This document shows positions 9,444 to 17,979 of a stretch of 63,239 nt of DNA, in pieces (the first letter of the stretch is position 1; each line of letters opens with the position of its first letter). Source of the DNA: CAZODA01 sp964578485 (GTDB taxonomy: Bacteria > Bacteroidota > Bacteroidia > Bacteroidales > Marinilabiliaceae); assembly GCA_964578485.1 (NCBI GenBank), contig CAZODA010000015.1, positions 1-63,239 of the forward strand, written 5' to 3'. A program made the translations under genes and the position numbers. The notes under the pieces were generated by a model that saw nothing but the letters and a program-made list of their open reading frames with translations, made no database searches and was not told the origin of the DNA.

Positions 9444-9622
9444 ATTTGCAATTCTCCAATATGATGATTAAAGAAATAGCCTTTAAATTAGGATATTATG
9501 ATCTGTTTCACTTTTCAAAAGCATTTAAAAAAGAAATGGGAATGACTCCAAAATCTTACCGCAAAAAATATCGAGATGCAGGAATGAAAAAAGAGCTTAA
9601 AATAAGGAGTAAGTATTTTTGA
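9440..9622 (+). pseudogene. C-terminal HTH remnant of an AraC-family regulator
   Basis: About 60 codons encode the second helix-turn-helix of an AraC/XylS protein: MMIKEIAFKLGYYDLFHFSK, then AFKKEMGMTPKSYRKKYR. The sensor part and the first HTH are missing; any in-frame start would be a TTG at 9419 or an internal Met. It starts where the DUF5107 remnant on the other strand ends. The intact arrangement was probably a regulator divergent from a DUF5107-GH2 operon. Confidence 0.7.
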
Positions 9623-9728
9623 ACTTTACTTTTATTTTAAATTATGTTAAAAAAATGTTTATTTTTGTAAAACAAGTTTATCTTAAAGTGCATTCTATAA
9701 TGCCTTATCTGATATCAAGAGAATAAAA

Positions 9729-10259
9729 ATGAGGAATAGAGATATTCACGATATGTTATCGACTTATAAGAGTTATTATGATGATAACATTTCAAAATTG
9801 ATCATATTTGCCACGCGTTTTGTTCCTGATGATATTGCTGAAGATATCACGCAGGATCTCTTCCTTGATATTTGGAATAAGTATTGTTTAACTAATGAGC
9901 TCCCAACAAAATCTTATCTGTTTACATCAATAAAAAATAAATGTCTAAATATTCTTACAAGAGAAAAGGTTAGAAGAAATTATATCGAATCAATCGAATT
10001 GGATATTAAGCTTCTTGGAATTAACTATTACAACTCACAGGAAAAGCTTTTGATCGATGAAGAAAATATCCGGTATATTCATGAGGAGGTAGATAAATTA
10101 CCAAATAAATGTCGTAAAATATTTAAAATGTCCTACTTTGAGGAAATGAAAAGTAGAGAAATCGCAAAAAAATTAAATATTTCTATTCGAACCGTAGAGC
10201 ATCAATTGTATTTGGGATTGAAGACTTTACGTAAACGAATCCTAAGAAATGAAAAATAA
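9729..10259 (+). CDS. ECF-type RNA polymerase sigma factor (FecI-like)
   Basis: 176 residues with the two ECF regions. Region 2 includes FVPDDIAEDITQDLFLDIWN (about 36-55). Region 4 carries LPNKCRKIFKMSYFEEMKSR, then EIAKKLNISIRTVEHQLYLG, an HTH that binds the -35 element. It is followed by a FecR gene, an STN-SusC and a SusD, the standard Bacteroidota trans-envelope signalling set. When the SusC binds substrate, FecR is expected to release this sigma, which then drives susCD and probably neighbouring CAZymes. Confidence 0.92.
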   Translation: MRNRDIHDMLSTYKSYYDDNISKLIIFATRFVPDDIAEDITQDLFLDIWNKYCLTNELPTKSYLFTSIKNKCLNILTREKVRRNYIESIELDIKLLGINYYNSQEKLLIDEENIRYIHEEVDKLPNKCRKIFKMSYFEEMKSREIAKKLNISIRTVEHQLYLGLKTLRKRILRNEK

Positions 10260-10342
10260 AGTTATTTTTATTTAATTTTTCTTTAAGTAAATTCAGATGT
10301 CATCTTGTCTTATTATAAAGGGTAATCAAAATAAGACAAAAA

Positions 10343-11356
10343 ATGCAAATTCCGGAAGATATAATCATACGGTCAATTCAAAAGTGTGCCACACAAGATG
10401 ATTTAAATATTTTAAAAGAGTGGTTAAATGAAGATGAAAAAAATGTGAAATTTTATTTTCAACTTGATGAGATATGGAATTCCGGTAAAGATTTAACTGA
10501 AGAGATAATCCATAAAGGCTGGAAGATGCTTTCAGACCAGATTGCCTTACAATCTCGAAAACCCCCTTCAATAATTATTTCAACTAAAAAACAAAAAACT
10601 CTATGGTTGCGATATGTTGCAGCTGTTTTTATTGGTGTTGTTATTGCCTCTGCATTGTGGTTGACCTTTTCTATAAAAAACACTTCAGAACATATCATCG
10701 TTCAAAATACGGTTTATAATAAGACCGGTATTCAATCTATTGTTCTGTCCGATAATTCAGTAGTATGGCTGAATGAGAACTCTAAACTTACTTATCCGGA
10801 AAGTTTTGTTCAAAATGAACGAATTATAGGATTTAAAGGAAGAGCATATTTTGAAGTGTATAAGAATGATGAAAAACCTTTTATAGTGCAAATAGATAAA
10901 GCCGAAATTGAGATATGCGGTACTGAGTTTTTTGTTGATTCTTCTTCAGATATAGAATCAATTATTACTCTTATTTCAGGGAAAGTTAACCTGAATCAAA
11001 AATTTTTAAATGAGAAAACACTTTCTACACCTCTAATAGCCGGTGAACAGGCAACTATTAATTATATAAATAATACGGTGGAAATAGAAACAGTTGATAC
11101 CGATTATTTTGTAGCATGGAAAGATGGTACTTATAGTTTTACTGATGAGTCATTAGAAAAGATAGCTGCAATGTTGGCGCAGCATTATGATTTGACAATT
11201 ATTGTAGATAACTCCTTAAAGAACAATCGGTTTACAGGAAGAGTAATTCCTCAAGAAGATATAGAAAGTGTGTTGAAGTCAATTGCAAAAAGTTATCCTG
11301 TAAAATACCGTATCAATGGTTCGCAAGTTTGTATTGAAGAGATAAAAAGACAATAA
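10343..11356 (+). CDS. FecR-type anti-sigma factor
   Basis: 337 residues. The N-terminal cytoplasmic part (1-85) would hold the sigma factor. One transmembrane segment lies at about 88-108 (LRYVAAVFIGVVIASALWLT). The periplasmic FecR domain follows (SIVLSDNSVVWLNENSKLTY, GRAYFEVYKNDEKPF, VCGTEF-like EICGTEFFV), and the C-terminal part from about 255 has the DUF4974 pattern (YSFTDESLEKIAAMLAQHYD). It lies between the ECF sigma and the STN-SusC, its expected partners in a signalling relay. Its gene starts 83 bp after the sigma gene. Confidence 0.92.
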   Translation: MQIPEDIIIRSIQKCATQDDLNILKEWLNEDEKNVKFYFQLDEIWNSGKDLTEEIIHKGWKMLSDQIALQSRKPPSIIISTKKQKTLWLRYVAAVFIGVVIASALWLTFSIKNTSEHIIVQNTVYNKTGIQSIVLSDNSVVWLNENSKLTYPESFVQNERIIGFKGRAYFEVYKNDEKPFIVQIDKAEIEICGTEFFVDSSSDIESIITLISGKVNLNQKFLNEKTLSTPLIAGEQATINYINNTVEIETVDTDYFVAWKDGTYSFTDESLEKIAAMLAQHYDLTIIVDNSLKNNRFTGRVIPQEDIESVLKSIAKSYPVKYRINGSQVCIEEIKRQ

Positions 11357-11435
11357 GTTTAATTATGTAAAATGTTATTGCCTATGGAAAAATAATAAAT
11401 TATAAGCCATCCAAAGCCACATTTATAAGAGTAAG

Positions 11436-14400
11436 ATGAAGCATAATTATCATCCCAACTCAATTAGTTTTTATTTTATTAATACTGCTAATAACCTCAG
11501 TTATTTGGTTAGAAGCATCAAATTAAAAACATGTAAACATATGAAAAACTGGAGATATGGAATTTGTATTCCAAAAACTTTATTGTTTCTTATAAAAACA
11601 ACATTCTTATTATTTGTCGTTGGTGTTTTTAATTCACAAGCGATTAATTCATACGCACTAAACACCCAATTGACAGTTTTAGAGAATGAAATAGAATTAG
11701 CAGATTTATTTGAAAAAATTGAAAATGAATCTGATTTTTATTTCTTTTATAGTAATGATCAGATTGATCGTCACCAGAAGGTTACTGTAAATCTTGATAA
11801 CAAAACAATTTTTGAAATTCTTGACAATGTATTAGCAGATACGAATATTGCTTATCATGTAAATAACAGAGTTATCAATTTAAGTATTTCCGAAAATGAA
11901 GAATTGGATCAGCAAACTTCTATGAAAACTGTTAAGGGAACAGTTACTGACAACTTAGGCGATCCGATTATAGGAGCTTATATAATTGAAAAAGGTACAT
12001 CTAATGGTACGATTACCGATAAGAGTGGTAATTATTCTATTATTGTTTCACCAAATTCAATTTTGACTTTCAGCTATATAAGTTTTTTAACAGATGAAGT
12101 TCAGGTTAATGATCGTTCTGTTATAGATATATCTTTAACTCCTGATATTGCTGAGCTTACCGAAGTTGTTGTTGTTGGATATGGTGTTCAAAAAAAGAAA
12201 CTTATCACAGGAGCAACAGTTCAGGTAAAAGGTGATAGGGTAGAAAGATTAAATACAACAAGTGTTTTAGAAGCATTACAAAGTCAAACAGCAGGAGTAT
12301 ATATAATGCAAAGCTCTGGTCAAGTTGGAGAAAATTATAAAATTAATATCAGAGGTTTAGGTACAACCGGTAACAATGAACCTCTTTATGTTGTTGACGG
12401 AGTAGCCGGTGGTTCTTTAAACTCTTTAAATCCAAGTGATATTGAATCTATCGATATATTAAAAGATGCTGCTTCTGCTGCAATTTATGGTGCTCGGGCT
12501 TCAAATGGTGTTATTTTAATTACTACAAAACAAGGACAAGCGGGTGATTTTAGAATCTCGTATGATACATATTATGGTGTTCAAAATGCTATAACAAATG
12601 GTGTTACTCCACTTAATGCAAAGCAATATATGGAGATTATTAATAAAGCACTATTGACACAAGATGGAACTGGTGCTTTAAATTATGATTGGACGGTAGA
12701 ACTTCCTGAGAGAATGTTAAATTCAATTAATAATGGAACATGGAAAGGGACGAATTGGTTAGAAGAAGGTCAGAAAAAGAATGCTCCATTAGCGAGTCAT
12801 GCTATAAATTTAATTGGGGGAACTGATTTGTCAAAATTCTCTATGGGTTTTTCTTATTTAACACAAGATGGAACAATTGGATATCCTGCTACACCACATT
12901 ATGACAGATATACACTAAGAATTAATTCCCAACATGCAATTTATAAACATAAAGATCGGGATTTAATACGATTTGGAGAGAATATTGTATTATCAAAATA
13001 TAATAAATCTGGTGTTAGTATTGGTAGTATGTATAGTAACAATGTAAGGAATCTGTTAAAAACTACTCCATTACTTCCTTTGTATAATGATGGTGGAGAT
13101 TATTATATCTATCAAGATATGCTTAATGATGAATGGAAGTTTGATCAAGGAGTAGTAAATCCAATAGCTCAATTAGATTATACCAGAGGAAGTCGAGAAT
13201 CAACAACTAATAGATTGCATTCCAATTTCTATTTAGAGATTTTGCCTATTGATAATTTAATTATAAAAACAAGTGCGGGATATAAATATTATCAGAGTTC
13301 AAATAGATCTTATGTTCCGTCTTATCAATTATCGTCAAAGACTATTAATGATACAGATGATATAACTCAAGGACAATCATGGAATACGTCATGGAGCTGG
13401 GAAAATACTGTTAACTTCAATTTTGATACAGATAATAGTAATATTGATTTTTTAGTTGGACAGTCAATTGAAAAATGGGGATATGGACAAAGAGTTTCAG
13501 TAAAAAACTCAAACTCATTATTCCCGGGTTCATTTGACCATGCTTATATTGATAATTCACAAGGATTAGATAATACAAATACTTCAATTTCAGGTTCGCC
13601 TGTTACAAATGGTGCATTATCTTCTTTCTTTGGACGAATAAATTATAACTATCAAGAAAAATATCTTGCAAGTGTTGTATCAAGATATGATGGCTCATCG
13701 AACTTTGCACGTGGAAACAGATGGGGGTTTTTCCCTTCAATATCGGCAGGATGGGTTCTCTCTGAAGAAGAATTTATGGAAAATATTTTAAATAAAAACT
13801 TCTTCAAATTGAGAGGTAGTTGGGGACAAAATGGAAATTGTGAAATTGCCAACTTTCAATACTTAGCAACAATTGCCTTTGACACTAATGCTTATTATTT
13901 TCATGATAAAAATAATCCAACATCCGGTGCTTTTCCAGACATATTAGCAAATAAAGATGTTACTTGGGAAACTTCCGAACAACTAAACTTAGGTTTTGAT
14001 GCCAGATTTTTAAAATCGAAACTTGGTATCAATTTTGATTGGTATGTGAAGAAAACAAAAGACTGGTTAGTTGTTGCTCCAATCTTAGCAACTTATGGTA
14101 CAGGAGCACCATATATTAACGGTGGAGATGTTGAAAATAGAGGTAGTGAACTTGTTTTAACATGGGATGATAACATAAATAAAGATTTACGTTATAATGT
14201 TATATTTAATTTTGCAAACAATAAAAACAAAGTTCTTAGATTAGCTAATGAAGAAGGAATTATTCATGGGCCTGATGCTGTTATTGCTGAGAATACAACA
14301 GAATCTTTTAGAGTAGAGGTAGGATATCCAATGGGATATTTCTGGGGATATAAAACACTTGGTGTTTTTCAAAATCAAGCCGAAATAGATAAGTTTTTAG

Positions 14401-15011
14401 CAGATGGTGGCGTTACAAAACAGAAAAATCCTGTTCCCGGTGATTTAATTTTTCAAAATACTAATGGGGATGATGTTATTGATGAAGATGATAAAACTAA
14501 GATGGGTAATCCACATCCAAAATTTACAGGAGGATTAAACCTTAATGTTAATTGGAAAGCTCTTGACCTCTCAATAGCTGCCTATGGTGCTTTTGGACAT
14601 CAAATTCTTAAATCTTATCGCTCATTTTCAGATACACCTAACGATAACTATACAACTGATGTTTATACTAAATATTGGACAGGCGAAGGAAGCACAAACA
14701 GATATCCTGCTTTTGCTTATGGGAAAAATGATAACTTTATTGATATATCTGATATTTATGTTGAAAATGGAGATTATGTAAAAATTTCCAATATAACCTT
14801 AGGCTTTGATGTAACTAAAGTAACCAACATACTTCCTTTTTCTCAATTTAGAATATACATAACAGGCCAAAACTTATTTACCATAACAAATTATTCAGGT
14901 ATGGATCCTGAAGTAGGTTATGGTGCAGGTTATAATTGGGCATCAGGGATTGATTGTGGCTATTACCCAAGTTCAAAAACTATTATGGGTGGAATTAATT
15001 TAAAATTCTAA
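11436..15011 (+). CDS. SusC-like TonB-dependent receptor with STN signalling domain
   Basis: 1191 residues from the first ATG. An internal ATG at 11541 (M36, MKNWRYG) directly precedes the hydrophobic signal segment and is also plausible. Order: signal peptide, STN domain (LAdlfEKIENESDFYFFYSN region) to contact FecR, carboxypeptidase-regulatory-like domain (VKGTVTDNLGDPIIGAYI), TonB box/plug (VVVVGYGVQKKKLITGA; RGLGTTGNNEPLYVVDG; IYGARASNGVILITTKQG) and a 22-strand-type barrel to the end. It imports oligosaccharides across the outer membrane with TonB energy and reports substrate to the ECF/FecR pair. susD follows after 9 bp. Confidence 0.95.
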   Translation: MKHNYHPNSISFYFINTANNLSYLVRSIKLKTCKHMKNWRYGICIPKTLLFLIKTTFLLFVVGVFNSQAINSYALNTQLTVLENEIELADLFEKIENESDFYFFYSNDQIDRHQKVTVNLDNKTIFEILDNVLADTNIAYHVNNRVINLSISENEELDQQTSMKTVKGTVTDNLGDPIIGAYIIEKGTSNGTITDKSGNYSIIVSPNSILTFSYISFLTDEVQVNDRSVIDISLTPDIAELTEVVVVGYGVQKKKLITGATVQVKGDRVERLNTTSVLEALQSQTAGVYIMQSSGQVGENYKINIRGLGTTGNNEPLYVVDGVAGGSLNSLNPSDIESIDILKDAASAAIYGARASNGVILITTKQGQAGDFRISYDTYYGVQNAITNGVTPLNAKQYMEIINKALLTQDGTGALNYDWTVELPERMLNSINNGTWKGTNWLEEGQKKNAPLASHAINLIGGTDLSKFSMGFSYLTQDGTIGYPATPHYDRYTLRINSQHAIYKHKDRDLIRFGENIVLSKYNKSGVSIGSMYSNNVRNLLKTTPLLPLYNDGGDYYIYQDMLNDEWKFDQGVVNPIAQLDYTRGSRESTTNRLHSNFYLEILPIDNLIIKTSAGYKYYQSSNRSYVPSYQLSSKTINDTDDITQGQSWNTSWSWENTVNFNFDTDNSNIDFLVGQSIEKWGYGQRVSVKNSNSLFPGSFDHAYIDNSQGLDNTNTSISGSPVTNGALSSFFGRINYNYQEKYLASVVSRYDGSSNFARGNRWGFFPSISAGWVLSEEEFMENILNKNFFKLRGSWGQNGNCEIANFQYLATIAFDTNAYYFHDKNNPTSGAFPDILANKDVTWETSEQLNLGFDARFLKSKLGINFDWYVKKTKDWLVVAPILATYGTGAPYINGGDVENRGSELVLTWDDNINKDLRYNVIFNFANNKNKVLRLANEEGIIHGPDAVIAENTTESFRVEVGYPMGYFWGYKTLGVFQNQAEIDKFLADGGVTKQKNPVPGDLIFQNTNGDDVIDEDDKTKMGNPHPKFTGGLNLNVNWKALDLSIAAYGAFGHQILKSYRSFSDTPNDNYTTDVYTKYWTGEGSTNRYPAFAYGKNDNFIDISDIYVENGDYVKISNITLGFDVTKVTNILPFSQFRIYITGQNLFTITNYSGMDPEVGYGAGYNWASGIDCGYYPSSKTIMGGINLKF

Positions 15012-15020
15012 CTAATAAAA

Positions 15021-16730
15021 ATGTTTAGCATGAAAAAAAGTATTTTATATATAATTTCGTTACTATTAATATTTTTAATAGGATGTGATGATTTTCTTGA
15101 TACAGAAAGTTATACTAAAAAGAATACTTCAAACTTCCCAACAACTCAAGAAGATGCGAATCAAATGATTACGGGAATTTATTCATCAATGAATGAGTTG
15201 ATTAAAACACCTGAACGACATCCGTTTTTTATATATGAAATGGCAGGTGATGATAGATTTGGAGGTGGAAGTACAAGTAATTCAGGTGCTCAATCTTTTG
15301 ATAGATTACTTAACCCAAAAATAAGTTTTCTTGAAGAATTGTGGAAGGTTAGATATTCAGGAATATTCCGTGCCAATAGCTTCTTTGAAAGTATTGACAA
15401 AGTTACAGAATGGGATAGTGAATCAAAGAGAAATGAACTAATAGCTGAGGCTCATTTTATGAGAGCTTTCTTTTATTTTGATCTGGTTCAAATATTTGGA
15501 GAGGTACCATTAATTATTACAACTGAAATGCAAAATTCTCCAAAATCTAAAAGCGAAGAAATATATAAGCAAATTGCTTATGATTTAAATGAAGCAATTT
15601 CATTATTTCCTTCAACCCCATACCCTGATTATCCAAGCGGACATGCATCAAAATGGGCAGCTCAGGCTTTAATGGCAAGGGTTTATTTATTTTATACAGG
15701 CTTTTATAATAAATCCGATTTGATGACAGTTGATGGTAAGACTATTTCAAAACAAAATGTAATTAATTGGTTGAAAGATTGTATTGACAATAGTGGACAT
15801 GAATTAGTCAGCGACCAAAGAAATATCTGGCAATATTCAAATCCTTATACGGCGAAAGACTATCAATATGCAAAAGATAATAATTTGGAATGGGAAGGTG
15901 ATGGATGTAAAGAAACTCTTTTTGCATTAAAGTTTTCTAATACCGGTCATAATGGATATTTTAATAGAATTCCTGAATATTTTGGAATGAGAGCCACAAG
16001 TGTCGCTTGTTTCCCATTCACACCACAAGGATATTCAAATGGACCGGTAAATCAAAAATTATGGGACGACTGGGAGGCTGATCCTGATTATAAAAATGAT
16101 TATAGATTAAGAGGTTCTATTTGTAAAGAATCAGAAGAAATTCCGGAATATGCCGGTGATAAAACGAAGGAAGTAGAAAAATGTGGGTTGTGGGCGAAAA
16201 AAACTCTTAGTGTAGGTGCTTATGATAGTGATGGGAGCCTAATACAATCAGTTGCTTATTTTTATGGTGGTAAAAATCATCGTCAACATGGGCATACATC
16301 AGATTTAATCCTTATAAGATTGGCTGATGTTTACTTGATGCATTCCGAGTTAACTGAAACAAACACTTATTTAAATAAAGTAAGAGAAAGGGCTAATTTG
16401 CCTGCTTTTGGGGCCTATACTTTGGATAACTTAAAGAAAGAAAGAAGATATGAATTATGTTTCGAAGCGTTGAGATGGAATGACCTTAGAAGGTGGGGGG
16501 ATGTGAATAAAATTGTTGAGAACCAGGAAGGTGTTACAATTTTCAACAGAGGTGTAGAAGGAACATACACTTTCGGTAGATTTGATTTTATGACAAGATA
16601 TGAGCAAACAGGAGGAGGCTTCTGGAAAATTCCTGAAGCTCAAGTAACTTTGTCGGAAGGCGTACTTGAACAAAATAAAGGCTGGGAAGAAGAATATAAC
16701 TTCATAAGTCTTCCATATTATGCCAACTAA
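15021..16730 (+). CDS. SusD/RagB family glycan-binding lipoprotein
   Basis: 569 residues with a lipobox (FLIGC, Cys22). The N-terminal SusD-like part has FLDTESYTKKNTSNFPTTQE and NQMITGIYSSMNEL. TPR-like helices follow (RNELIAEAHFMRAFFYFDLV), and the C-terminal RagB part has ERRYELCFEALRWNDLRRWG. It caps the SusC barrel and binds the oligosaccharide. A second in-frame ATG at 15030 is an equally good start. A strong terminator 10 bp after the stop closes the sigma-FecR-SusC-SusD operon. Confidence 0.94.
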   Translation: MFSMKKSILYIISLLLIFLIGCDDFLDTESYTKKNTSNFPTTQEDANQMITGIYSSMNELIKTPERHPFFIYEMAGDDRFGGGSTSNSGAQSFDRLLNPKISFLEELWKVRYSGIFRANSFFESIDKVTEWDSESKRNELIAEAHFMRAFFYFDLVQIFGEVPLIITTEMQNSPKSKSEEIYKQIAYDLNEAISLFPSTPYPDYPSGHASKWAAQALMARVYLFYTGFYNKSDLMTVDGKTISKQNVINWLKDCIDNSGHELVSDQRNIWQYSNPYTAKDYQYAKDNNLEWEGDGCKETLFALKFSNTGHNGYFNRIPEYFGMRATSVACFPFTPQGYSNGPVNQKLWDDWEADPDYKNDYRLRGSICKESEEIPEYAGDKTKEVEKCGLWAKKTLSVGAYDSDGSLIQSVAYFYGGKNHRQHGHTSDLILIRLADVYLMHSELTETNTYLNKVRERANLPAFGAYTLDNLKKERRYELCFEALRWNDLRRWGDVNKIVENQEGVTIFNRGVEGTYTFGRFDFMTRYEQTGGGFWKIPEAQVTLSEGVLEQNKGWEEEYNFISLPYYAN

Positions 16731-16740
16731 CTAACAATTA

Positions 16741-16774
16741 AAAGCTCAAGGGTGCAAACCCTTGAGCTTTTTTT
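16741..16774 (+). terminator. Rho-independent terminator after susD
   Basis: A perfect 13-bp stem AAAGCTCAAGGGT / ACCCTTGAGCTTT with a GCAA loop, followed by four more T. It begins 10 bp after the susD stop, and the convergent GH105 gene ends about 20 bp beyond. It may also work leftward. Confidence 0.9.
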
Positions 16775-16795
16775 AAATTGTTTTCTATAGCATCA

Positions 16796-17959
16796 TCATT
16801 TTTTCAATTCAAGGCATCCCATTATAAAGGGTCCTGTTGCTTTTGAGTCGTTATCACGAATCTTTTCGCTTATATAATATTCAAAACTTCCGTCTCTATA
16901 TGGGTTTCCACCTAATCCTCCAACGGAGCAACATTGCGTCAGGCTGAGAGTGCCATCTTCATTTTCTATTATTAATTCTTTCATTAAACCTTCGTATGCT
17001 TTTTCTGCTACTTGGCGGTATTTTTTTGCTATATATCCTTTATTAACTGCCTTGGCCAATGAATACATAAACATTGAAGAGACTGATGCTTCCAAATAAT
17101 TGCCCACTTTATCACCTTTATCCAACACCTGATACCACAGTCCCGTTTCATCTTGATATACAGGCAGGGTATCGGCCAATCCCTGTATCAAATCTATTAG
17201 TTCTTGTCGTTCCGGGTGATCTTCGGGAATAAAATCTAATACATCTACTAAGGCCATAAACCACCATCCCATACTTCTTCCCCAGAAATTTGGCGATTGC
17301 CCTGTTTCTTTATTTGCCCATTGTTGTTTTTTACTTTCATCCCAGGCATGGTAGTATAATCCGGTTTTTTTGTCATAGCAATGCTTGGCGCATATCTTAA
17401 ATTGATTAATTACATCTTCTATCAGTTCAGGCTGATTGAATGTTATGGCATATTCAGCCAAAAACGGAGAGCCCATATATAATCCATCTAGCCAAAGCTG
17501 ATGAGGGTAGATCAGCTTATGCCAAAAAGCACCTTCCAAGGTGCGAGGGTGGAGTTTCATTTGATTGACCAATCGGTCCATCGCTAATTTGTATTTTTCA
17601 TTTTCTGTTTCACGATATACGTCAAACAGCACCTTCCCTGAGTTTATATAATCGATATTATAGGTTTCTACTTGATAAAGATGAATTTCACCCTTATCGT
17701 TAATAATTGTATCTGCCCATTGAACAACATAATCGAGATATTTTCGGTCCTTGGTTTCTTTCCATATTTTTAACATAGCCAAACATCCCAGGCCTTGTGC
17801 ATATCCAAAAAATAAACGCTTCCCATGGTCTAACTGCCACGCTTCAGGAGCACGCTTCATTTCTGAGTTGGCAAATCGTATTGCTGTTTCCTGTGCTTTA
17901 GTGGCTTGGGAAAAACACAATATTGCCAAAATAACTACGATAATGATTTCTTTTTTCAT
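16796..17959 (-). CDS. GH105 unsaturated rhamnogalacturonyl hydrolase
   Basis: 387 residues from the ATG at 17959, which precedes a clear signal peptide (KKEIIIVVILAILCFSQATK). A longer frame to 18019 would overlap the upstream gene and put the signal peptide inside, so it is rejected. The (alpha/alpha)6 barrel has YAQGLGCLAML, the NID segment with Asp103, and WLDGLYMGSPF with Asp158, which correspond to the catalytic aspartates of the YteR/YesR family. These enzymes hydrate and release the 4,5-unsaturated galacturonosyl residue left by pectin lyases. It follows the (alpha/alpha)6 lipoprotein gene by 20 bp. Its presence implies the cell receives lyase-cut rhamnogalacturonan. Confidence 0.9.
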   Translation of the reverse strand: MKKEIIIVVILAILCFSQATKAQETAIRFANSEMKRAPEAWQLDHGKRLFFGYAQGLGCLAMLKIWKETKDRKYLDYVVQWADTIINDKGEIHLYQVETYNIDYINSGKVLFDVYRETENEKYKLAMDRLVNQMKLHPRTLEGAFWHKLIYPHQLWLDGLYMGSPFLAEYAITFNQPELIEDVINQFKICAKHCYDKKTGLYYHAWDESKKQQWANKETGQSPNFWGRSMGWWFMALVDVLDFIPEDHPERQELIDLIQGLADTLPVYQDETGLWYQVLDKGDKVGNYLEASVSSMFMYSLAKAVNKGYIAKKYRQVAEKAYEGLMKELIIENEDGTLSLTQCCSVGGLGGNPYRDGSFEYYISEKIRDNDSKATGPFIMGCLELKK

Positions 17960-17979
17960 AGTGCTTGTATTATAAATTC

